Source of the DNA: AAA164-E04 sp964342825
GTDB lineage: Bacteria > Verrucomicrobiota > Verrucomicrobiia > Limisphaerales > AAA164-E04
Length of the DNA stretch: 64,000 nucleotides
Assembly: GCA_964342825.1 (NCBI GenBank)
Contig: CAYFHO010000015.1
Span: 16,432 to 80,431 of the forward strand
Direction of reading: 5' to 3'
Below are positions 26,239 to 34,349 of the stretch, one piece after another. Numbering within the stretch: position 1 is the first letter of the stretch; every line of letters starts with the position of its first letter. The position numbers were made by a program, and so were the translations under genes. Below the pieces are notes generated by a model that saw only the letters and a list, made by a program, of their open reading frames with translations, had not been told where the DNA came from and did not search any database.

Positions 26239-26356
26239 ATCCTGCTCGGTTTATGATGAGTTAAAACAGCACGTGGTAAAAACGTTATTTTTCAACGACA
26301 AAAATCTTTACAACAAGAGTCTGATGCTTAGGCTCTGAGCAACCAAAGTCTTATTT

Positions 26357-26788
26357 ATGATGCGTATTTCAAAGTCCATTTTGTTGGCAGCTGTGACCGC
26401 TATGGTGTTGGTGAGCGGATGTGCTGGCCCTGAGCAGAAGCTTGGCCGGGGCGTTCGAAACATGACCGAATTCACACGGCTGGGTGAGATTCGCCATTCC
26501 ATGGAGCAAACGGCCCTCTGGGAAAGCCCGGAAAGATCCTATACGACAGGCTTCATCAAAGGTTTCAACAATTCCGTCAAGCGTACTGCTGTAGGTGTCT
26601 ATGAGGTAGTGACCTTCCCAATTCCAAGCTACGAACCCGTTGGGGTCGACGACAGTGTCGTTTATCCGGAAAATTATCGTCCTCACTTGTTGTCTGATTC
26701 GACCTATGCGGCAGACAGTGATCTTGGCTTCAGTGGCGGGGATGCATTCCCAGTAGTTGGCAGTCGCTTCCGAGTGTTTGATTACTAG
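26357..26788 (+). CDS. Exosortase-system-associated lipoprotein (TIGR04073-like)
   Basis: 143 residues. A lipoprotein signal with 'MVLVSGCAGP' places Cys near residue 22. The body, 'KLGRGVRNMTEFTRLGEIRH', 'SYTTGFIKGFNNSVKRTAVG' and 'VYEVVTFPIPSY', has the pattern I know from the short TIGR04073 family (exosortase system-associated, common in Verrucomicrobia). Its function is unknown. It is followed by a terminator and preceded by a 118-base gap after tatC. No exosortase gene is in the window, but a PEP-CTERM tail occurs at 34.4 kb. Confidence 0.7.
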   Translation: MMRISKSILLAAVTAMVLVSGCAGPEQKLGRGVRNMTEFTRLGEIRHSMEQTALWESPERSYTTGFIKGFNNSVKRTAVGVYEVVTFPIPSYEPVGVDDSVVYPENYRPHLLSDSTYAADSDLGFSGGDAFPVVGSRFRVFDY

Positions 26789-26809
26789 AATAAGTTTAAA
26801 TTTCAAAGA

Positions 26810-26843
26810 AAGGCGCCAGCTAAACCGTTGGCGCCTTTTTTAT
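26810..26843 (+). terminator. Rho-independent terminator overlapping the ispE leader
   Basis: Stem aaggcgcca / tggcgcctt with a 10-base loop and a T run, ending about 15 bases before the ispE ATG at 26858. Confidence 0.8.
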
Positions 26844-26857
26844 TGGAACGGGCCGTC

Positions 26858-27736
26858 ATGATCCAGAAACTTTCCCCCTGCAAAATCAATCTACTTCTCA
26901 ATATCCTCGGCAAGCGAGAGGATGGCTTCCACGCCCTGGAAACCATCCTGATGCCTGTCCCTCTAAATGACGAACTATACTTTGAAACAACATCACAAGG
27001 AGGCATCAAATTAACCATCGAAGGAGCCGATTTGAGTCCGGGAAGGGATAACTTGATCATCAGAGCAGCAGAATCGTTTTGTGATCATGCAAAAACCACC
27101 CAACATGTTTCGATCCACCTGAAAAAGAACATTCCAATGGAGGCAGGATTGGGAGGAGGCAGCTCAAACGCCGCCATCACGCTTTTGGCGATGAATGAAC
27201 TATCGGGACTACCCTTGGAATCTGAAACCTTGGTAAAGATCGCTGCGAGTTTAGGGTCGGATGTTCCATTTTTTCTGCAAAGCAACCCTTCACTTGGTAC
27301 GGGCCGCGGAGAAAAGATCACTTCTTTACCTCCCTTCAAGGCACTCAAGGGCAAAGCTTTGTTCTTGGTAAAACCTGATTTCGGAATATCAACGGGCTGG
27401 GCCTACACAAATCTTAAGAGGTTCCCTAAACTATTGAATGGCCAACCAGGCAGAGGAACAGAGCTTGTCAAGGCACTCGAATCCAGCGAGTTAAATCAAG
27501 CTGCACCTTTATTTTTTAACAGTCTGGAAGGTCCCGTACTTGAAAAATTCCCTATTCTACAACTTTTTCAAAACACACTATCTGACCTCGGAGCCGAGGT
27601 CACGCTCATGTCCGGCAGCGGATCCACCACTTTTGGCATTTTCCCTGATCTGGATGAGGCACGATCGGCAAAAGAAGGTTTCTGCCGAGATTTCGGCATG
27701 AATCACTGGATTCATACGACTACTTTGGATGGTTGA
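26858..27736 (+). CDS. ispE: 4-diphosphocytidyl-2-C-methyl-D-erythritol kinase IspE
   Basis: 292 residues from the ATG at 26858; the in-frame TTG at 26828 lies in the terminator stem and is unlikely. A GHMP kinase: N-terminal 'PCKINLLLNILGKREDGFHA', ATP loop 'PMEAGLGGGSSNAAITLL' with the P-x3-GLGGGSS motif, 'GSDVPFFL', and C-terminal 'LMSGSGSTTFGIF'. It phosphorylates CDP-methylerythritol in the MEP isoprenoid pathway. It stands alone; no other MEP genes are visible. Confidence 0.95.
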   Translation: MIQKLSPCKINLLLNILGKREDGFHALETILMPVPLNDELYFETTSQGGIKLTIEGADLSPGRDNLIIRAAESFCDHAKTTQHVSIHLKKNIPMEAGLGGGSSNAAITLLAMNELSGLPLESETLVKIAASLGSDVPFFLQSNPSLGTGRGEKITSLPPFKALKGKALFLVKPDFGISTGWAYTNLKRFPKLLNGQPGRGTELVKALESSELNQAAPLFFNSLEGPVLEKFPILQLFQNTLSDLGAEVTLMSGSGSTTFGIFPDLDEARSAKEGFCRDFGMNHWIHTTTLDG

Positions 27737-28027
27737 TTTGCCAACTTGCTTTCAAATTAAGGTATTTCGCCCCCGATTCAGGCAGTTTTATCATATCCGG
27801 CTCAAATAGGGCATCCATGACTGACTTTCCGGAAAGATCCATTTGCGAAATTCGAAAGTACGCATATGTTATTACGTTCTTTTAATATTGGTCGCCCGGG
27901 GTAAGCCGGATGGCTCTGATGTAAATCGCTTAAGAATCCAAGGGGATCAACTGGCTTTGTTCAGAGGTCGTTTGATCGCAGAGGACTGGCTTCTCAAGCG
28001 ATATTAGTTTCTAGATTTAAATGGTTT

Positions 28028-28450
28028 ATGGATTTCAATCAGTGGAACCCGGGGGAACGACGTAGTGAATTTGCAGGTATCTCAGGTACGATGACTTCTA
28101 TGTCAGACAGCAGTTGGTCACCAAATACGGATGTGTACGAAGTGGATGATGGGTTAATCATCCGAGTGGAGTTGTCTGGAATGCGCCGCGAAGACCTGCA
28201 ACTCAAAGCCGAAGGCAACATGCTGCGCATCAGTGGAATGAGACCCGATGATCAGCGGCCTTCGCAAAGTAAATTTCTGCTCATGGAAATCAGTTTCGGA
28301 CCCTTCGAAACCACGATAGAACTTCCTTCCGGTTACGATTTACAGGAAGCAAAGGCTTTGTATCAAAATGGATTCCTTACGGTTGAGGTTCCCGCAGAAC
28401 AAGACTCACCTTCCAAGAACATTGAAATTGGATCGATGGCTTCGGACTAG
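28028..28450 (+). CDS. Hsp20/alpha-crystallin small heat-shock protein
   Basis: 140 residues. The alpha-crystallin domain spans about 35-130: 'PNTDVYEVDDGLIIRVELSG', 'LQLKAEGNMLRISGMR', and 'FETTIELPSGYDLQEAKALY' then 'QNGFLTVEVPAEQ' with the closing GxLxV-type motif (GFLTV). No C-terminal IXI motif is obvious. It is an ATP-independent holdase. The ~290 bases upstream carry no gene and no CIRCE element that I can see; heat-shock control is unidentified. The next gene is convergent. Confidence 0.9.
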   Translation: MDFNQWNPGERRSEFAGISGTMTSMSDSSWSPNTDVYEVDDGLIIRVELSGMRREDLQLKAEGNMLRISGMRPDDQRPSQSKFLLMEISFGPFETTIELPSGYDLQEAKALYQNGFLTVEVPAEQDSPSKNIEIGSMASD

Positions 28451-28480
28451 GAATCAACCTGTTTTCCCGAGCCAAAGTGA

Positions 28481-29368
28481 TCAGGTAGTGGTAATTTCAG
28501 CCTGAATTTTGGAGATCAGTGATTTTAGAGCCTGTCCATAATTGACGTAACTTTCGTATATTTCCTGATCGCTCGCCTTTTTGGAATCATCATGGAAGAC
28601 CACCGCAAGGTGAGGTTCAATGGAGATGCCGGCGTCATATCCTGACTGTAGAGCGTCCTTCAATATACGATGAACGGCACCGTCTCCCTCTCCTGGCAAC
28701 GTATAATCAGCATCGTTTTTGGCAGGATCCCATATGGCATCCTTCACATGGATGTGAACGGAATGCTGCTTCACATGTGTCCAGAATTCCCAGGGATCTT
28801 GCTTGGGCTGCGGTGCCGGTTTGCTCCGGTCGTCGTTAAACACAGGATTGGCGGTATCAAAAACCCATTGCAATCCTGGAACGTTTTCAAGCAGCTTTAG
28901 CGCATGCTGCCAGCTCATCCCGCCATAATTCATGCAATTTTCATGAACAGGCTGAAGACCTGCATCCAGAAACCGATTGGTGATCTCCCTTAAGCGTCGA
29001 AAACGCTCTTCTTCCATCTGATCTTCACCCTCACGAACGGCATAGCTCATGATTCGGACATATTTGGTTCCAAGACGCTTCATGCGGGGAATGCATCGTT
29101 CAACTTCGGAAAGATCAAATGGATCGTCGATTTTTTTGCCCCAGTTGGCAATGGTCGATCCAAAACAGTAAACACCCACGCCCGATTCCTTCAGTTTTTT
29201 CTCCACTACATCAAAGGCTTCGTCGGGAATATCGTGTAAATTACCTTTAGGAAATCCAGGGACCTCAACGGTTCGCGCTTCAATGGTGTTCCATCCCAAT
29301 TCCTTGGTTGCTTTGATCTGAGTATCGATGAGCGCTCCGGCTTCATCTGCTATGCCTGTGAGAATCAT
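28481..29368 (-). CDS. Sugar phosphate isomerase/epimerase-like TIM-barrel protein
   Basis: 295 residues without a signal peptide. It has the AP-endonuclease-2/xylose-isomerase-like fold: 'ELGWNTIEARTVEV', 'KRLGTKYVRIMSYAVREG', 'PVHENCMNYGGMS' with a metal-binding Glu, 'WVFDTANPVF' with Asp, 'HSVHIHVKDAIW' with His, and 'ISIEPHLAVVFHD' with the final Glu. These are the expected metal ligands of the family. Substrate unknown; such proteins often go with Gfo/Idh/MocA dehydrogenases, of which this window has three. It lies 9 bases downstream of the Uma2-like gene on the same strand. Confidence 0.85.
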   Translation of the reverse strand: MILTGIADEAGALIDTQIKATKELGWNTIEARTVEVPGFPKGNLHDIPDEAFDVVEKKLKESGVGVYCFGSTIANWGKKIDDPFDLSEVERCIPRMKRLGTKYVRIMSYAVREGEDQMEEERFRRLREITNRFLDAGLQPVHENCMNYGGMSWQHALKLLENVPGLQWVFDTANPVFNDDRSKPAPQPKQDPWEFWTHVKQHSVHIHVKDAIWDPAKNDADYTLPGEGDGAVHRILKDALQSGYDAGISIEPHLAVVFHDDSKKASDQEIYESYVNYGQALKSLISKIQAEITTT

Positions 29369-29377
29369 GATTTTGAA

Positions 29378-30001
29378 TTATGCTTTGACGACGGGTTGTG
29401 GAGGTTTGTTGGTTGCAGGAGCCTGTCCATGCGGAACGGTTGTGTTGGCATACACTTCGCTGAGAGGAAGTTGACACTTGATGGATGTCAGTTGCAACAC
29501 GCCATCTTCGCCCTCAACCGTTTTAAGCATCCAGGAACCGTTGGGTTGCCGGGTGTATTGATCAGCCAACCAGGTTTCCTGCGAAACAAGTATATACTCT
29601 GATAAAGAATCCAGTTGACGATAATGCCAAAATTTCCCACCACGATCCCAGGCTGCGGTGGTATCTGAAAGAACTTCGATTAAAATCTTTGGATTAACCA
29701 AAGTATCCTGCAGATCATCTTCAAACTGGGCAGGGCCGTGCACGACCGAGACATCAGGGTGAGCATAAAGGCTGGTCGGGGGCACCTTTAAGCGCATTCC
29801 ACAATTGAGGACGTGGTTTTCAGAATTCTTCAATCGATGGCGTAGTTCACCCGATATGTTGGTGGCAATCAACCAATGAAGGTGAGAACCTCCTGCAATG
29901 GCATAAACACCACCATTCAACCATTCAGCCCTGAGGCCCGCGTGGCGCTCCATGGCGACAAACTCGCTGGAAGCCATTTTTGTTCTGGGATCTGGATTCA
30001 T
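29378..30001 (-). CDS. Uma2-family (DUF820) putative endonuclease
   Basis: 207 residues. The PD-(D/E)XK core is visible as 'HPDVSVVHG' (Asp), 'NPKILIEVLSDTT' (Glu) and 'DRGGKFWHYRQLDSLSEYIL', as in Uma2/DUF820 proteins, with N-terminal 'RAEWLNGGVYAIAGGS'. The C-terminus is Pro/Ala-rich. The family is common in cyanobacteria and PVC bacteria; cellular roles are unproven. The sugar-isomerase-like gene follows 9 bases on, suggesting co-transcription rather than shared function. Confidence 0.85.
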   Translation of the reverse strand: MNPDPRTKMASSEFVAMERHAGLRAEWLNGGVYAIAGGSHLHWLIATNISGELRHRLKNSENHVLNCGMRLKVPPTSLYAHPDVSVVHGPAQFEDDLQDTLVNPKILIEVLSDTTAAWDRGGKFWHYRQLDSLSEYILVSQETWLADQYTRQPNGSWMLKTVEGEDGVLQLTSIKCQLPLSEVYANTTVPHGQAPATNKPPQPVVKA

Positions 30002-30186
30002 CTTAGACGCTTTGTTGTGTCAGCAGACTCTTATACATGAACCACAACCAAGAATCGAGGTGTAAAATATGCAAAATGCACTGCAGTATAATTCGAGCAA
30101 TCGGACCGGTTATGAATATTTCCTCCAAAAATGATAGGTACCTTGTAACCTTTTGCTAACGACGATGTCTTGGGGGTAAAGTTGGA

Positions 30187-32907
30187 ATGGATTCCGGAAC
30201 AGCAGATAGAATCATTGAAGACGCAGATGTCATTCGGGATGTGCTGGCTGGTCGACGTGATCAGTTTCAGGAATTGATATTTCGGTATGCAGACAAGGTT
30301 TATGCCGTTGCCTGGAGCCGGCTGGGGGACCGCCACCTGGCAGAAGAAGTGGTCCAGGAGACCTTCATTCAGGGTTTTCAGCAACTTCACCGACTCAAAG
30401 ATACCGACAAATTCCTGCCCTGGATAAGCGCCATCGCCCGTAACAGGGCAATCAATCAGGGCATGCGTTTTCGCAACGAACTAAAGAGACGTGAACGATG
30501 GGCCTTGGAACAGACAGCTTCTGATGGTAACCCAACTTCGGATGCGGATACCGATTCGGTCAACAAGGAGACCTTGCGCGCAACATTGGCATCCATGAAG
30601 GGACTACATCGTGAATGCCTGACAATGTTCTATCTTCAAGGCAAAAGTGTCGACGAAGCTTCAAAAACGTTGGGTATTTCCACTAGCAATTTCAAAACAC
30701 GCCTCCATCGTGCTCGCGCCGCGCTGCGTAGCAAGCTGGAAAGTGTACTGGAAACCGAACTAAACCGATTCAAACCTTCAGACCAAGTGCGTCACGGCAT
30801 CATGGCTGTGATTCTAGCAAAAACAAGCAGCGGATCGGGATTTAAGGCTATGGGAACCTGGTTGTCGACGATCCCATTCTTTTCAAACCTCTTCCTCCTG
30901 GTTCAGTTAGTGGTTATGATTCCTGGTTTTCTGCTGGCTAAATGGACCCTTAAACAACACTTGGACAATTTCAGGGATCAAGAGGGGTATCGAGCAAAAA
31001 TACTGCGAACAAATACCCGCAATATTTATTGGAGCGTTGTGGTGATCGCCCTTTGTTACCTGGCATTCACATTCCAAATGGATCGAGTGATTATTTTGGG
31101 GACGTTTTATTTGATCTTTCTGGCGTATTCGATTGCCTACGTGGTTCAGTACTGTGTTCTAAAGTATCAGTTTCCACCGGCCATCTACCTCGGTTTTGGT
31201 GTGTTTTTAATCTGCATAGGTATGGCGGTTTATGATGCTTCATTCCATTCTTTGATCTTAGTTCCATCTGGATATTTGATAGTATTAAGCGGGTTTCCTT
31301 CGAGATTTAAGGGTGGTGAGGGGCGATTGGATCATTCTATTTTTTTGCGAATTTCAGATTTAATGAGGCAAAGCAAACCTGACCTCCCCAAACCTCTCAA
31401 TAAATCATTTCCACCTACAACCACTTTCATCAAATCGTTTATCGAATTCCTTTCGAGTAACAGCAATTTGATTTCCATGCGGAGAGAAGTAGATGGAGTA
31501 CGCACTTGGACACATCCCGTACAGGCCTCGGGATTGAAACTCATGTTCGCGCCATTTTTCCGAGGAGGGATGTCAACTTTGTTCTTCGGAAACAATGGGA
31601 CCATCAAAGCAAAATTAGGGAAAAAGGATCGAGGCGATTTGATCAGATTAGGATTAATTGGAGAGAATGATGAGGAGGTTGCCTTTTTGGAAGAAAAGAC
31701 AGAAAGCGTTCTGCATCAAGCATGGGGTTTTTGGTCTAATGGGCAAATAGAAATGGCAAAATTTGCTCTGGGTTACGAACACGAGTCCCAGATCTTTAAA
31801 CAACCTCCAGAGCGGTTATTGGGAAATCGATTCAGATGGGCTGTCACAATAACGTTGGGAGTTTTGATGATGTTGCTCGGGGGGTGGCAGCATTTAAATC
31901 TGAATTGGAGAACTCCGTTTGAAGTGAAACGCATGCGCAAACCCAACATTACCGAAGCAGAGGCGAAGGCATATATTCATGATTTTCTCAGCGATAAGGT
32001 TCCCTCCCAGGTCATTCGGAAACGATTGCTGGATCGTATATCCAACGCATCGGTGGTGCCTCCGGCTGATTGGCTAACGGAAGAAAACAAACAAAAGATC
32101 CGAGAGTATTTGGATACGTTTAAAGGTATTGATGCAGAAACCATCAAGTTCAAACGCATAAACAACGATTTCAGCATCGATGATCTAGAATATTACAATA
32201 GATTTCAATTACCATTGGAATCTTTGTTTGATTTGGAATTCATCAAAGAAATCGATTGGAATGAGAAAATAAGCAATCTTCATCCCAGCTGGAAAAGTCA
32301 TGATTTTTTCTGGGTAAATGACAACATTTTCGCCGATTCATTGTACCGAAAGTTGAAAACCTATTCCAAATACGTCGATTTGAAGCAGCTCGATTTTACG
32401 GCTGCACATCAGAGGTTAATCAAAATGCAATGTTTGGATACCTCCCGGGATTTTGCAGAATACAAGAGGGTCGATACAAAAAAAGTTCACGGACTTTTTC
32501 TAGGAAACTTCTCACCTCTACATGATACCTGGACGGTATTATCGGTGATGGAAATGACTGGAGGTTTGGATAAAATCGACAAAGAGGCATGCATCGAAGG
32601 CATTCTCAGATTGCACTACGGCGGCGGCAGATTTTATTTAAGAGCCGCAGCGTCCAAGAAGCATATGAATAACGGGGCATATGATACCTGGCTGGCCTTT
32701 CAATCCCTACGTATCCTGAACGCGCTGAACCGGGTAGATGATCTTACCGAATGGGAATTCCTCCTTCCATTTAAGATTCCCGTATCATCAGGCAGATCCA
32801 AGGATTTCGAATTGAATGGGCATCATTGGAACGACGTCGAAGCCTTCCTGATGCAAAAACAATTTGATACTTATGTCCAAAACCTCGGGATGGATCAGCA
32901 ACTTTGA
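30187..32907 (+). CDS. ECF sigma factor fused to a multi-pass membrane module and a helical C-terminal domain
   Basis: 906 residues. Residues ~10-85 are sigma region 2 ('LAEEVVQETFIQGFQQLHRL', 'DKFLPWISAIARNRAINQ') and ~135-190 region 4 ('SVDEASKTLGISTSNFKTRL'). After it come membrane segments at about 225-250, 280-298, 302-330 and 335-370, a cytosolic/soluble stretch, and another helix near 550-570 ('WAVTITLGVLMMLLGGWQHL'). The last ~200 residues ('LSPLHDTWTVL'-type start, 'NNGAYDTWLAFQSLRILNAL') resemble prenyltransferase/terpene-cyclase alpha-alpha repeats. Start ATG is preceded by a strong GGGGG ribosome site. Sigma and sensor appear to be one chain, so release by proteolysis would be needed. 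Fused C-terminal ECFs are known; this exact layout I do not recognise. Confidence 0.8.
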   Translation: MDSGTADRIIEDADVIRDVLAGRRDQFQELIFRYADKVYAVAWSRLGDRHLAEEVVQETFIQGFQQLHRLKDTDKFLPWISAIARNRAINQGMRFRNELKRRERWALEQTASDGNPTSDADTDSVNKETLRATLASMKGLHRECLTMFYLQGKSVDEASKTLGISTSNFKTRLHRARAALRSKLESVLETELNRFKPSDQVRHGIMAVILAKTSSGSGFKAMGTWLSTIPFFSNLFLLVQLVVMIPGFLLAKWTLKQHLDNFRDQEGYRAKILRTNTRNIYWSVVVIALCYLAFTFQMDRVIILGTFYLIFLAYSIAYVVQYCVLKYQFPPAIYLGFGVFLICIGMAVYDASFHSLILVPSGYLIVLSGFPSRFKGGEGRLDHSIFLRISDLMRQSKPDLPKPLNKSFPPTTTFIKSFIEFLSSNSNLISMRREVDGVRTWTHPVQASGLKLMFAPFFRGGMSTLFFGNNGTIKAKLGKKDRGDLIRLGLIGENDEEVAFLEEKTESVLHQAWGFWSNGQIEMAKFALGYEHESQIFKQPPERLLGNRFRWAVTITLGVLMMLLGGWQHLNLNWRTPFEVKRMRKPNITEAEAKAYIHDFLSDKVPSQVIRKRLLDRISNASVVPPADWLTEENKQKIREYLDTFKGIDAETIKFKRINNDFSIDDLEYYNRFQLPLESLFDLEFIKEIDWNEKISNLHPSWKSHDFFWVNDNIFADSLYRKLKTYSKYVDLKQLDFTAAHQRLIKMQCLDTSRDFAEYKRVDTKKVHGLFLGNFSPLHDTWTVLSVMEMTGGLDKIDKEACIEGILRLHYGGGRFYLRAAASKKHMNNGAYDTWLAFQSLRILNALNRVDDLTEWEFLLPFKIPVSSGRSKDFELNGHHWNDVEAFLMQKQFDTYVQNLGMDQQL

Positions 32908-33104
32908 AATTTCAAACATTTGTCACACATTTGGAATGATCAATCGATAAAACTTGTTTACACAATCGTTTCTCAAGCTGCAAAAATAGTATCAAAACGG
33001 ACAAACATCCACAGGCAATATGAAACAGAGTTTGAAAGAAGAATGCTGTGCGATTGTTCCCTGCATTTTCTGAATACAGGGAACATCTCGTTGATTCGAT
33101 TTTG

Positions 33105-34262
33105 TTATCGATTAAAAGAACTGGCGAAATCCTCACCCGAAACTTCCACGACTTTCTTCTCGTGTGTGGATTCTTTGATCAGGTTGTTGAGTTTGTCTTC
33201 AAAAGCGCCCCCATCCATGGGCATTTGGATGGTTTGGTCTACCAGTGAGGAATAGAGTAAGACATTGGCCAGTTCGACAGAGTTGAGTCCATCGGTGCCG
33301 GGGGCAATCAATTCCTCGCCTTCACGGATGGCATTCACAAAATTCCGCATCAATATCGCATGTGGCAACACCGCATTATCAAAGGGGATGTCCACATTCC
33401 AAACCTCCGGCTTGGAAAACCCTATTTTCGAATTCTTGCTGTGCTCGATCATGCAATTCTCATTTCGAGTGAAATGGATCTGATCATTTTCGAGGACCAT
33501 CTTTCCTCGTGTACCTGCAATCTCAAAGCGGTTCGAACCGGGTGCTTCGCCTGTGGAGGAAATGAATACTCCGGTCGCGCCGTTGGGGTATTCCAGGTAA
33601 GCAGTCACATTATCTTCGACTTCGATGTCATGGAATCGTCCCAGTTGGGCAAAGCTGCGGACTTTGCTGGGCATTCCAACCAACCACTGCAAAGCATCCA
33701 GCTGATGCAAGCATTGGTTCAATAGGACTCCTCCTCCTTCACCTTTCCAGGTGGCGCGCCATCCTCCGGAAGCATAATAGGCCTCGGTGCGATACCAATC
33801 CGTGATGATCCAGTTGATTCGAACGATCTCACCCAACTCACCGTCATCAATCAATTTTTTGATCTTGAGATATCTGGGTTCCGTCCTCAGTTGAAACATC
33901 GCACCAAAGACAATGTCCGGATGCTTCCTGGCAACTTCAATCAAGCGTTCACCGTCGGCTTTGTGGGCAGATATGGGTTTTTCCACCATGAGATGAACAC
34001 CACTTTCGAAAGCACAAATACCAAGAGACGTGTGCTGGTAATGTGGAGTTGCAACGAGCACCGCATCAATAGCGCCACTCTTGATCATCTCAACCCCATC
34101 GCTGAAAATTTTAGCGCGGTCTTTATACGCGTCCAATTTATGTGGAGAGGTACTGCAAACGGCAGCCAGCTCCGCATGGGCAACTTCTCCTTTGAGAAGG
34201 TAATCCGCATGATACTTGCCCATATTTCCCATTCCAATGATACCAATCCTGACTTTGTCCAT
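33105..34262 (-). CDS. Gfo/Idh/MocA family oxidoreductase
   Basis: 385 residues. A Rossmann NAD(P) site opens the protein ('RIGIIGMGNMGKYHADYLL'), the catalytic 'EKP' occurs in 'VHLMVEKPISAHKADGERLI', and the C-terminal domain follows ('GGVLLNQCLHQLDALQWLVG', with the H-x3-D substrate/catalytic step). It oxidises or reduces a sugar, inositol or amino-sugar hydroxyl; the substrate is unknown. No signal peptide, so it is cytosolic, unlike many PVC members. It lies 87 bases after the VIT/vWA gene on the same strand and converges with the sigma-fusion gene. Confidence 0.9.
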   Translation of the reverse strand: MDKVRIGIIGMGNMGKYHADYLLKGEVAHAELAAVCSTSPHKLDAYKDRAKIFSDGVEMIKSGAIDAVLVATPHYQHTSLGICAFESGVHLMVEKPISAHKADGERLIEVARKHPDIVFGAMFQLRTEPRYLKIKKLIDDGELGEIVRINWIITDWYRTEAYYASGGWRATWKGEGGGVLLNQCLHQLDALQWLVGMPSKVRSFAQLGRFHDIEVEDNVTAYLEYPNGATGVFISSTGEAPGSNRFEIAGTRGKMVLENDQIHFTRNENCMIEHSKNSKIGFSKPEVWNVDIPFDNAVLPHAILMRNFVNAIREGEELIAPGTDGLNSVELANVLLYSSLVDQTIQMPMDGGAFEDKLNNLIKESTHEKKVVEVSGEDFASSFNR

Positions 34263-34349
34263 AGGTCGTTTCGTTCAATAAGTTTGAAGTGTCTATGAAG
34301 ACAGTATCCCGCGACAAGGTTTCTGCGGGCAAGTTCTTTATTGGAAGAT

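Noticed and set aside
27737..28027. CIRCE or similar heat-shock operator before hsp20
   Set aside because: I looked for the TTAGCACTC/GAGTGCTAA pair and did not find it; nothing definite can be called there.
33505..33545. GTTCGAAC-type T-loop-like string suggesting a tRNA
   Set aside because: It is inside the Gfo/Idh/MocA coding frame, and no acceptor or anticodon stems can be folded around it.
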